Shown one piece after another: positions 16,564 through 24,559 of a DNA stretch of 64,000 bases. Location of the stretch: the NCBI GenBank assembly GCA_963705635.1, contig CAVPKH010000003.1:1-64000 (forward strand), given 5' to 3'. The first letter of the stretch is position 1. Each line of letters begins with the position of its first letter. This DNA is from VRUE01 sp963705635 (GTDB lineage Bacteria > Actinomycetota > Thermoleophilia > Solirubrobacterales > 70-9). A program made the translations under genes and the position numbers. Below the pieces are notes generated by a model. It ran no database searches and was not told where the DNA came from. It was given only the letters and a program-made list of their open reading frames with translations.

Positions 16564-17190
16564 GTGACCAGTCACAAATTGGAGCAGAACCTGAGCAGCC
16601 TGGCCAATTCGCCGGTGGAGTCAATTTCCACGGCCGCCAACAGCAGGCTCGTCGAGCAAGCCGTCGCCCGCGCCAAGCAGGGCGACGCCGAAGGCCTGCA
16701 CTTCCTCTACGTGCGCTACGCCGCTGACGTGCAGCGGTACGTGATGAGCGTCGTCCACGACCACCACGAGGCCGAGGACATCACCCAGAACGTCTTTGCC
16801 AAGCTGATGAAGGCGATCAAGCGCTATGAACAGCGCGAGGTGCCCTTCGCCGCCTGGATCATGCGCGTCGCGCGCAACGCCGCCCTCGACCACATGCGCG
16901 GTCGCCGGGCGATCCCCACCGAGGAGGTCAGGATCGCCGATAGTGGTCAGGCTCAGACCAGCATCAGCCGCGGCCGCGACCTTCGCGAAGCCCTCGAGCA
17001 GCTCCCCGACGACCAGCGCGAGGTGCTCGTCCTCAGGCACGTCGCCGGCCTCTCCCCGGTCGAGATCGCCGACACGCTGGAAAAGAGCGAGAGCTCGGTC
17101 CACGGCCTGCACCACCGGGGCCGGCGCACCCTGCAGGCCACGCTGACCGAGCTTGGGGCCGCCCCCGTGGTCGCGTCCTCCGCCGCCTGA
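16564..17190 (+). CDS. ECF-like sigma-70 family factor, cassette copy 1
   Basis: The 208-residue protein has sigma region 2 at about residues 40-110 (FLYVRYAADVQRYVMSVVHDHHEAEDITQNVFAKLM, then PFAAWIMRVARNAALDHMR). Region 4 is at about 140-195 (LEQLPDDQREVLVLRHVAGLSPVEIADTLEKSESSVHGLHHRGRRTLQ). Regions 1.2 and 3 are absent, as in ECF factors, which direct RNA polymerase to specific promoters. GTG 16564 has GGGAGAAGG eight bases upstream. By hand count it is about 85% identical to the factor at 17935 over residues 27-208; the first 26 residues differ. No canonical membrane anti-sigma gene is adjacent; the neighbours are ribbon-helix-helix-like genes. Confidence 0.9.
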   Translation: MTSHKLEQNLSSLANSPVESISTAANSRLVEQAVARAKQGDAEGLHFLYVRYAADVQRYVMSVVHDHHEAEDITQNVFAKLMKAIKRYEQREVPFAAWIMRVARNAALDHMRGRRAIPTEEVRIADSGQAQTSISRGRDLREALEQLPDDQREVLVLRHVAGLSPVEIADTLEKSESSVHGLHHRGRRTLQATLTELGAAPVVASSAA

Positions 17191-17260
17191 GCCGGAGAGC
17201 CCCTCATCAGGGCACACAACCCAACCAGTTCTCCCCTCCCCGGCCGCCTCGAAGCTCCCG

Positions 17261-17283
17261 CTGAGCCCTTGCGGCGGGCTCAG
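17261..17283. terminator. hairpin between convergent cassette genes
   Basis: CTGAGCCC and GGGCTCAG form an 8-bp stem with a 7-base loop. The right arm includes the stop codon of the minus-strand gene ending at 17280. The sigma gene ends at 17190 on the other strand, so this may serve as a shared bidirectional terminator. It has no T-run. Confidence 0.45.
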
Positions 17284-17630
17284 TGCATCTGGGGCCCGGC
17301 AGCGCCGGCCCTCGGCGGTACGGACAGGAAGTCCAGCTCGGCCAGGTAGACGAGCACCGAGTGCAGGGCAAGCCGGCTAGTGCTCATGCCCCGCCTCGCG
17401 GCCTCGCGCTCGAGCACCGCCTCTACCTCGGGATCCACGGCCAGCTCGAAGGAGGTCTCAGCGCCCCCCGGGCCTTGGTCCTGAAGGAACTGCGGCGGCC
17501 CAAGGGGAGCTCGGCCAGATTCCAGCTTGCCGGCGTAATGGCACAACGCCGCATGCACCCCGGTTTCGACGTCGACGCCCATTTGGGCTTCGATCCCGGA
17601 GCGGGTGAATGTGCCTAGATCAATTCTCAT
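17280..17630 (-). CDS. ribbon-helix-helix-like protein, cassette copy 2
   Basis: This 116-residue paralogue of the protein at 15932 has the same N-terminal half (MRIDLGTFTRSGIEAQMGVD, AALCHYAGKLESGRAPLGPPQF). Its C-terminal strand-helix-helix is also the same in kind (FELAVDPEVEAVLEREAARRG, STSRLALHSVLVYLAELDFL). The linker between them differs and is longer. ATG 17630 has GGAAGAAG upstream. It is divergent from the second sigma factor at 17935 and convergent with the first. The shared layout shows duplication of the gene pair, not only of the sigma gene. Function unknown; DNA binding is inferred from predicted fold only. Confidence 0.7.
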   Translation of the reverse strand: MRIDLGTFTRSGIEAQMGVDVETGVHAALCHYAGKLESGRAPLGPPQFLQDQGPGGAETSFELAVDPEVEAVLEREAARRGMSTSRLALHSVLVYLAELDFLSVPPRAGAAGPQMH

Positions 17631-17659
17631 CGGATCTTCTTCCCAAGAACTACCCGAAG

Positions 17660-17677
17660 GTGCCCAAGATTTTCACG
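17660..17677. promoter_or_regulatory. conserved 18-bp block, cassette copy 2
   Basis: This is an exact second copy of the GTGCCCAAGATTTTCACG block at 16293-16310. It lies about 30 bases upstream of the minus-strand gene's ATG at 17630, close to the equivalent position in copy 1. Conservation inside an otherwise diverged spacer suggests a protein-binding site. Confidence 0.55.
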
Positions 17678-17746
17678 TTTGAAACCGAATTCCTTCTAAC
17701 TTCACCCAAGTAATGGCTATGCAACACCCCGAGTTAAACGTAAGAC

Positions 17747-17798
17747 TGAAATTTGGACAAATATTGGGCATTGACAACTGCGTCGATGACCCTAATCC
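17747..17798 (+). promoter_or_regulatory. predicted promoter of sigma-factor gene, cassette copy 2
   Basis: TTGACA (17771-17776) and TAATCC (17793-17798) are again 16 bases apart. The 30 bases 17747-17776 match 16379-16408 exactly. The predicted leader is about 130 bases and contains CGCGTCGG and CCGACGCG as possible stem arms (about 17806-17843), unlike the leader of copy 1. Confidence 0.6.
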
Positions 17799-17934
17799 TC
17801 TTGGCCGCGTCGGAGCAAGCGTGCCAAGGGCGACATCCCGACGCGACCGCGCATTTTGGGTAAAAGAATTCTCCCAATAGAGCACGCGGCGCCCCGCCCG
17901 AAGACCAACTAAGCGGACCGGAGAAGAAACAGAA

Positions 17935-18561
17935 GTGTCCAGCCTCAAGCCGCAGCAAGATAAAAGTGAGAAGGCCGTCTCGTCGGGCAATCCCACGGAG
18001 GCCACGATCAACAGCCGGCTCGTTCAGCAGGCCGTCGAGCGCGCCAAGGCGGGTGACGGCGAGGGCCTGCACTTCCTCTATGTTCGCTACGCGCCGGACG
18101 TGCAGCGCTACGTCGCCAGCTTCGTCTACGACCACCACGAGGCGGAAGACATCACCCAGAACGTCTTCGCCAAGCTGATGACCGCGATCAAGAAGTACGA
18201 GCAGCGCGATGTCCCCTTTGCCGCCTGGATCATGCGCGTCGCGCGCAATGCCGCCCTGGACCACATGCGGGTCAAGCGGGCGATCCCCGCCGAGGAGGTG
18301 CGCATCGCCGACGCCGGCAGCGCCCAGACCAGCCTCGACCTTGGCCGCGACCTCCGCCAGGCCCTCGAACAGCTTCCCGACGACCAGCGCGAGGTGCTGA
18401 TCCTCAGGCACGTCGCCGGCCTCTCCCCGGTCGAGATCGCCGACACGCTCGAAAAGAGCGAGAGCTCGGTCCACGGCCTGCACCACCGGGGCCGGCGCAC
18501 CCTGCAGGCAAAGCTCATCGAGCTCGACGCCGCCCCCGTGGTCGCGCCGGCGCCCTTCTAG
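17935..18561 (+). CDS. ECF-like sigma-70 family factor, cassette copy 2
   Basis: This 208-residue factor has the same length and domains as the one at 16564: region 2 (FLYVRYAPDVQRYVASFVYDHHEAEDITQNVF) and region 4 (LEQLPDDQREVLILRHVAGLSPVEIADTLEKSESSVHG). About 85% identity to copy 1 after residue 26, and long nearly identical DNA stretches in the region 4 code, point to recent duplication or gene conversion. The different N-terminal 26 residues may distinguish partner binding (inference). GTG 17935 is the start, with GGAGAAG upstream. A third ribbon-helix-helix-like gene follows convergently at 18581. Confidence 0.9.
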   Translation: MSSLKPQQDKSEKAVSSGNPTEATINSRLVQQAVERAKAGDGEGLHFLYVRYAPDVQRYVASFVYDHHEAEDITQNVFAKLMTAIKKYEQRDVPFAAWIMRVARNAALDHMRVKRAIPAEEVRIADAGSAQTSLDLGRDLRQALEQLPDDQREVLILRHVAGLSPVEIADTLEKSESSVHGLHHRGRRTLQAKLIELDAAPVVAPAPF

Positions 18562-18580
18562 CCGTCGACGGGCTCCTCTC

Positions 18581-19054
18581 CTAAGAGTCGGGCGCCGGGC
18601 TCAGCTCGTCGAGAATGCGGCGAGTCACGCGACCGGCGTTGAGCTCGGCGGCAAAGTAGAAGGCGGCGTGCTCGACCAGCTGCTCGGCTGAGACCTCCTG
18701 CCTCTCGGCCTCCTCCTCGAGCAGGCGCCAGAGCTCGCGGTCGACTTTGAGCTCGAGCTCAACCTTTTCACCGCGGCCCCAGTCCTCGCGCAGGAGGGCC
18801 GGATACCGCCACCCGGGGCGCCCCAGGTCCCTGTCGTTCAGGTAGCAGCGAATCGCCTGCACCGCGCGCAGCGGGATGCGCTCGTCGATCGCCCTCTCCT
18901 CTTCAGCGGCGATCGCCTCGCAGGCAAACCTGCCGATGCGCACGGCTGCCAATCGCTTCGCCGGCAGGGCGCCGGTTGACGCCTCGGCACGGTCATGCTC
19001 CTCGCTGGACATCGTCCCCTTCCCGATCAGCGAAGCCTCACCCTGTTTGGCCAT
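18581..19054 (-). CDS. ribbon-helix-helix-like protein, third divergent paralogue
   Basis: The 157-residue protein shares the layout of the two cassette proteins. An N-terminal segment (VRIGRFACEAIAAEEERAIDERIPLRAVQAIRCYLNDRD) is followed by a proline/tryptophan linker. A C-terminal strand-helix-helix comes last (VELELKVDRELWRLLEEEAERQ, SAEQLVEHAAFYFAAELN). It has an extra 35-residue N-terminus and a charged tail. Unlike the others it has no divergent sigma gene; upstream lies the repeat element at 19117-19283 and then rel. It may be the remnant of a third cassette or a fixed partner. Function unknown. Confidence 0.65.
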   Translation of the reverse strand: MAKQGEASLIGKGTMSSEEHDRAEASTGALPAKRLAAVRIGRFACEAIAAEEERAIDERIPLRAVQAIRCYLNDRDLGRPGWRYPALLREDWGRGEKVELELKVDRELWRLLEEEAERQEVSAEQLVEHAAFYFAAELNAGRVTRRILDELSPAPDS

Positions 19055-19116
19055 CGTACATCAGCTGCTTCCCGTTAGGACAGAAAAATAATCCTTTCCT
19101 GGAAGGCGCCGCCTAG

Positions 19117-19283
19117 TAGGAGGGACTAGCGAAACCCCCGCACGCGTCCGGCGGCGGCGGACACGGCGCGGTGCGGCGTCCTCAGTCGGCCGAATAGCGC
19201 TGCTATTCGGCCTCCCTGCGTCCTTGCCCCGCTTGGTCCGGCGCTCGCCCGCCCGCGCACGCGAGTTTCGCTAGTCCCTCCTA
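19117..19283. repeat. structured dispersed repeat, copy A, within a 19-bp inverted repeat
   Basis: A 19-bp perfect inverted repeat (TAGGAGGGACTAGCGAAAC at 19117-19135, complement at 19265-19283) encloses a 56-bp core at 19173-19228. The core has GCGGCGTCCTC, then a perfect hairpin of about 10 bp (GGCCGAATAGC, loop GCT, GCTATTCGGCC), then CCCTGCGTCCTTGCC. Closely related cores occur at 56613-56668 and, more loosely, at 24451-24503 on the other strand. The right arm contains the stop codon of rel, so it may also end rel transcription. Confidence 0.7.
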
Positions 19284-21499
19284 GGCGGATGGCGTGATGC
19301 GATAGGCGTCGAAGACGCCTTCGACGTTGCGCAGGCGAGAGATGCACTGCTTGAGCTGCTCGGTGTCGCCGACCTCGACCACGAACCTGTTTTTGACCAT
19401 CGGGTGGTTGGTCATGCAACTGGCGCCGAGGATGTTGATCCCGACCTCCGAGAAGGTGCGCGAGAGGTCCTCGAGCAGGCGAGTGCGATCGTAGGCGTCG
19501 ATCTGCAGCTCGACCCTGTAGGACGACTCGTTCTCACCGTCCCAGCTGACCTCGACGAAGCGTTCGGGTGCTCGCTTCAGCGCCTTCATGTTCTTGCAGT
19601 CGCCGCGGTGGATCGTGATCCCGCGGCCGAGCGAGACGTAGCCGGCGATCTCGTCGCCGGGGACGGGCCGGCAGCACTTCGCCAGCCGCACGGCGACGTT
19701 GGCCGCGCCCTTGACGCTGATCCCGTAGGTGGCGGCGTCCTTGGTGCGCCGCGCCTTGTCCTCGCGGTGGCCGCCGGCAAGGCCAAGCGGATCGGTGTCC
19801 TCGACCGCATCGCCCGCCTTGAGGCGTTGCATCAGCTTGTTGGCGACCGCCTTGGTCGAGACCTTGCCCTCGCCGAGGGCGATGTAGAACTCGGTCGCCT
19901 TGCGGAAGCCCATCTCGCGGATCACGTCGACGAGCAGCGGCGAGCCGGCCACCTTCTGCATCGGCAGGCCGCGCTTGCGCAGCGCCTCGTCGAGGCCCTC
20001 GCGCCCGTTGCGCTCGGCGTCCTCGCGGCTCTCCTCCTTGAAGAAGGCGCGGATCTTGTTGCGGGCGCGGCTGGTCCGCACCAGCTTCAGCCAGTCGCGC
20101 GAGGGGCCGCGCTTCTGCTTGGCGGTCAGCACCTCGACGATGTCGCCGGAGCGCAGCTGGTAGTGCAGCGGCACGATCGTTGCCGTTGACCTTGGCGCCG
20201 ACGCAGCGGTGGCCGACGTCGGTGTGGACGGCGTAGGCGAAGTCGAGCGGGGTCGAGCCGGCCGAGAGGTTCTTCACTTCGCCCTTCGGCGTGAAGACGA
20301 AGACCTCGTCCTCGAAGAGGTCGACCTTGAGCGACTCGAGGAACTCGGCCGGATCCTGCTCGCCCTCGGCCTCGACTAGCTGCCGCAGCCAGGTCATCTT
20401 CTCGCGCTGGGGGTCGGCGGCGGCGCCCTCCTTGTAGGCGACGTGGGCGGCGATCCCGTACTCGGCGAGATTGTGCATCTCCTCGGTGCGGATCTGGATC
20501 TCCAGCGGCTTGCCCTCGGGCCCGATCACCGTCGTGTGCAGCGCCTGGTACATGTTGGCCTTCGGCATCGCGACGCAGTCCTTGAAGCGGCCGGGCAGCG
20601 GCTTCCAGAGCGAGTGGATGACGCCGATCGCGCCGTAGCAGTCCTTGACCGAGCCGACGATCACCCGCATCGCGGTGAGGTCGAAGATCTCGTTGAACTC
20701 GCGCCCCTTCTTGGTCATCTTCGTGTAGATCGAGTAGAAGTGCTTGGCGCGGCCGGAGATCTCGGCCTCGATGCCGAGCTGCGTGCAGCTCGTCGGCGAG
20801 GAAGTCGCCGGCGTCGTCGACGTAGACCTCGCGCTCGTTGCGCTGCTGCGCGACGAGCTGCTTGATCTCGGCGTACTTGCGCGGGTGCAGGGTGGCGAAG
20901 GCGAGGTCCTCCAGCTCCCACTTGATCGCGTGGATTCCGAGCCGGTGGGCGAGCGGCGCGTAGATCTCCAGCGTCTCGCGCGACTTCGCCAGCTGCTTCT
21001 GCTTCGGCAGGGCGCCGAGCGTGCGCATGTTGTGGAGGCGGTCGGCCAGCTTGATCAGGATCACCCTGACGTCGGTGGCCATCGCCACCATCATCTTGCG
21101 GTAGTTCTCGGCCTGGCGCTCGTCGCGGCTCTCGAAGGTGATGCCGGTGAGCTTGGTGACGCCGTCGACGAGCTGGGCGATCTCATCGCCGAACTCCTCG
21201 CGGATCTCCTCCAGGCTGGCGCTGGTGTCCTCGACCGTGTCGTGCAGCAGGGCCGCGCAGAGCGTCTCGGTGTCGAGCCGCATGCCGGCGCAGATCTGCG
21301 CCACGCCGACCGGGTGGGTGATGAACTCGTCGCCCGAGTGCCGCAGCTGGTCGGCATGGCGATCGCAGGCGAAATCGAAGGCGCGCCTGAGCGCGGCCCG
21401 GTCGATCGCCGCAGCCGAAACGGCGACGCCACCGTCGGCCTCAGCGCCGGCGCCGGTGGCCCCGTTCGCGCCCGGCGAGGAGTCAAACTCCTCGACCAC
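19281..21499 (-). CDS. rel: bifunctional (p)ppGpp synthetase/hydrolase Rel, frame broken twice
   Basis: Three consecutive frames join into one Rel/SpoT protein of about 739 residues. The HD hydrolase domain (FITHPVGVAQICAGM, HDTVEDTSAS) and LADRLHNMRTLGALP lie in the first frame. The synthetase domain (YGAIGVIHSLWKPLPGRFKD, LEIQIRTEEMHNLAEYGIAAH) and the start of TGS are in the second. The rest of TGS, a CCRPVPGD zinc-finger-like block and the C-terminal ACT domain are in the third. Breaks fall near 20780 (after DFLADELHA) and near 20181 (after VGAKVNG). Each is a single net indel and each side continues perfectly, so assembly error is more likely than inactivation. It makes and destroys the stringent-response alarmone. 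Confidence 0.9.
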
Positions 21500-21531
21500 G
21501 GCGAAGAGGTCCGCCAGGAGCTCCTGGTCCG

Positions 21532-24023
21532 CTACGTCTGTTTGTGTGCTTCGAGGTATTGGTGAGCCTCCTCGTGGCGAGCGCTGTAGGCGCGAAACGC
21601 GGCTGAGCGCTCTAGATCTATGCCCTCTGAGGATACGACCCCCACCTCCCCGCCGCCAGCGGCGGGGATTCCACGCACGAGCCCGAGCTCAGCGAAGACG
21701 CGAAAGCAACGGGCGGCGGCCTGCGGCCCGCGGGCCTGTGGGCCGCTTCCGCGCAGCGCCTCCCGCAGGCCCTCGCCGCTCGCCTCACCGGCGTCGCGGA
21801 GGTCGCGAAAGCAGGCGATCAGCGTCGGCCGCTGGGCGAGCTGCACGCCGGCGGCGCGCAGCGCGAAGCGCCACTCCGCCTCGCCCCAGACCCTGTGCAC
21901 GTAGGCCCCTTCCAGCGGCGAGCGCGAGACGAGGCGCTCGAGCTTCCCGCAGGCCGGCGGATCGACGAGGACCACGTGGGCGAAATCGTCCGCCAGCCGC
22001 GGCAAGCGTTCGAGCTCCGCGTAATCGGTCAAGCGAATCCCCCCGCCGCCCATCCCGGCGCGCAGCGCCGCATCGGCGGTGACGGCGAGAACGCTCTCAC
22101 CACACGAGGCGAGCTCGCCGACCACCGCCGCCGGGGCGTTGGCGCTGGTGAGGACGCGGCGCTGGTGCCGGCCGGTCACCGAATCGTCGATCGCGGGCCA
22201 CTCACCCGGGTCCCGGGCCAGCTCGAGCTCGAAGTCCTGCCACCACCCCTCGGCCTCCGGCAGCCCCTCCTCGGCTTGCCGCAGGTAGAGCTCGCGCAGG
22301 ATCAGCTGCGGCTCCACCGAGCCGTTCCACTGGTTCACCTCGAGGCGCACGGCGGCATCGACGAGGTCGTCCTCGCCGACCCCGAGGCTGGGGCGGCCGA
22401 AGGCGACCCCAAGCGCCCGATGGGAGCCGCTGTGCAGGCTGAAGCGGGCGTGCTTGCCCTCGCCCATCGTGCGCACGTCGCGCACGCGGGCCGAGGGGAC
22501 CAGCAGCCGCACGCCCGGATTGCCCATGCCGAACGGAGCCAGCCGGCGCAGCTCCTCGGCCAGGTCGAGGCCAAGGGAGGCGCCACCGACGATCGCGTCG
22601 ATGCGCTCGGTGCGTTTGAGGTCGTCGGGCCCGAGCACCTCGGTGGCGTGAGCGGCAAATGCCTCGCGGAAGGCATCGAGATCCTCCTCCCTCAGCTCCA
22701 GCCCGGCGGCGGCGCGATGCCCGCCGAAGCCAACCAGGTGCTCGGAGCAGGCCTCGAGCCCGGCAAGCAGGTCGAAGCCGGCGATGCTCCGCCCCGAGCC
22801 CCGCCCCGAGCCCTCGCCGTCGAGCGAGATGACGACGACCGGGCGGTGGTGCTTCTCGACCAGCCGCGAGGCGACGATCCCGATCACGCCGGGATGCCAG
22901 CCCTGGCCGGCGACGACGAGGCCGCGGGCTTCGCGCAGGTGCTCGGGCAGTGCCTTGAGAGCCGCCTCGGCTTCGTTTGCGACCTCGCGCTCCGCGGCCC
23001 GCCGCTCGCTGTTCGCGCGGTTCAGCTCTACCGCGATCTCGTCGGCCCGCCCTTCGTCCTGGGTGAGAAAAAGCTCCACTCCGGCATCGGCCCGATATAG
23101 CCGCCCCGCCGCGTTGATCCGCGGCCCCAACCGAAAGCCCAAATCGCTCTCATCAAGCCGGCTCGGGTCGACTTTCGCCGCCGCCATCAGCGCCCGCAGC
23201 CCGGGGCGCCGGGCGCGGCGCATCTCCTCCAGCCCTCGCCTCACCAACGACCGATTCTCCCCCACGAGGGGAACCACGTCGGCGACCGTCGCCAGGGCAA
23301 CAAGATCGAGGTCGCGCTCGGAGGAGGCGTCCGGGGTGGGGTCCTCAAAACACTCAAGCGCGGCTCCTGCCGCGCGTTTTGGGGACCCCACCCCGGACGC
23401 CTCACGCAACGCCACCGCGAGCTTCCAGGCAACCCCGGTCCCGCACAGCTCGGCAAACGGATAACCGTCGAGGGCCGGATGCAAGATCGGGCAATCAGGC
23501 AGCTGATCGCCGCCGCTGGTGGTGGTCGGTGACGATGACCTCGATCCCCAGCTCCTTGGCAAGGGCGACCTCCTCCACCGCGGTGATGCCGCAGTCGACG
23601 GTGATGATCAAGCGACGTGCCGCGCTCCGCCAGCCGCCGCACGTTGGGCTCGCTCAAGCCGTAGCCGTCGGCGAGCCGGTCGGGGATCAGCCAGTCGCAC
23701 TCGGCGCCAAGCTCACGCAGCGCCGCGACGAGGATCGTGGTGGCACAGACACCGTCGACGTCAAAATCGCCGTGGACGGTGATCCGCCGCCCGCCGCTGA
23801 CCGCGCCGAGCACCTGCTCGACGATCGCGCCCATCGACTCGAAGTCGCCCGGCTCGTGCGACTCGTCGGCGGCGAGGAAAAGGCGCGCCTGCTCCGGCGT
23901 GCGGTAGCCGCGCCGCACCAGCGCGATCGCCACCGGCTCGCTCAACCCCAGCTCGGCGGAGAGCCCGCGCGCCTCCTCGTAGGAATAGGGCTCTGCCCGG
24001 TATGCGTGGAGAGTCTCGGCCAT
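21532..24023 (-). CDS. recJ: single-stranded-DNA exonuclease RecJ, frame broken twice
   Basis: The start at 24023 gives an N-terminal part through the DHH-family motif HGDFDVDGVCATT. After LAERGTSL (near 23612) the frame shifts to read IITVDCGITAVEE...IVTDHH, and near 23519 it shifts again to GGDQLPDCPILHP and the long remainder. The joined protein is about 830 residues and includes GFGGHRAAAGLELR of the DHHA1 domain and a long C-terminal region. RecJ degrades 5'-ended single strands in recombination and mismatch repair. Removing one base from CTTGATC and one from the GGTGGTGGT run restores one frame, so indel error is likely. It lies 32 bases upstream of rel on the same strand. Confidence 0.88.
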
Positions 24024-24127
24024 CCAACCAGGCTAGGAAGCGGCGGGGACAGAACCCGCCGCCAAATCCCCGCGAAGTGCAGCAAATTCCCCACCCAGCA
24101 GGGTTGGAGCTCGACGCGGTTCGCGGG

Positions 24128-24395
24128 TCAGTCCACGGCTCGTTCGGCGCGGATGCCGATCGCGCAGACGACGCTGAGGCCGATCGAGACGCCGGGGATC
24201 GCCATCAGCGCCGTGGCGATGTCGGTGTTGCCGAGGCCGCGGCCGCTGATCGATCTCGACGATGCCGCCGAAGGCCACCGCGCCGATCACCGAGCCGAGG
24301 AAGGCGCCGACGATGCCCTGCCAGAAGCGATCGGGGAGGAAGACGGTGAAGTGCCAGAGGGCGATCCCCATCGTGAACCAGACCAGCAGTGCCAT
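24128..24395 (-). CDS. small three-helix membrane protein, frame broken once
   Basis: The frame from ATG 24395 encodes two hydrophobic helices (LLVWFTMGIALWHFTVFL, WQGIVGAFLGSVIGAVAFGGIVEI). Near 24247, in GAGATCGATCAGC, it must shift to continue as SGRGLGNTDIATALMAIPGVSIGLSVVCAIGIRAERAVD and stop at 24128, giving about 88 residues. Without the shift the tail is an implausible Arg-rich run. I do not recognise the family. It lies between recJ and secDF on the same strand and is separated from secDF by a copy of the dispersed repeat. Confidence 0.6.
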
Positions 24396-24450
24396 CAGAT
24401 GACCGCCTTCATAGCCGCGTGCGACTGGGGGTGTGTGTGGTCAAGCAGAT

Positions 24451-24503
24451 CAAGGGCGCAGGGTGCAGCCCTTGGTGGTGCCAAAGGCAAATCCGAGGAC
24501 GCA
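24451..24503 (-). repeat. structured dispersed repeat, diverged copy C
   Basis: On the minus strand GCGTCCTCGG is followed by a hairpin (GCCTTTGG, loop, CCAAGGGC; 24468-24488 on the plus strand) and then CCCTGCGCCCTTG. Order and flanking words match copies at 19173 and 56613, while the stem sequence is different but still paired. It fills the 160-base gap between secDF and the small membrane gene. A 54-codon open frame spans it exactly, but I regard that as chance. Confidence 0.5.
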
Positions 24504-24559
24504 GAGATGCGCGGTGCCACAGGCGCCATCCAGGCGTGCGCGGGCGTGGAGGTGGTCAT

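Noticed and set aside
19126..19419. Open frame on the minus strand across the rel 3' end and the repeat
   Set aside because: Arg/Ala/Gly-rich shadow of the rel gene and of the inverted repeat.
24395..24559. 54-codon open frame exactly between the secDF stop and the next ATG (TAG-ATG and TGA-TG junctions)
   Set aside because: Its composition is not protein-like and it is filled by a copy of the structured dispersed repeat, so I consider the fit coincidental.
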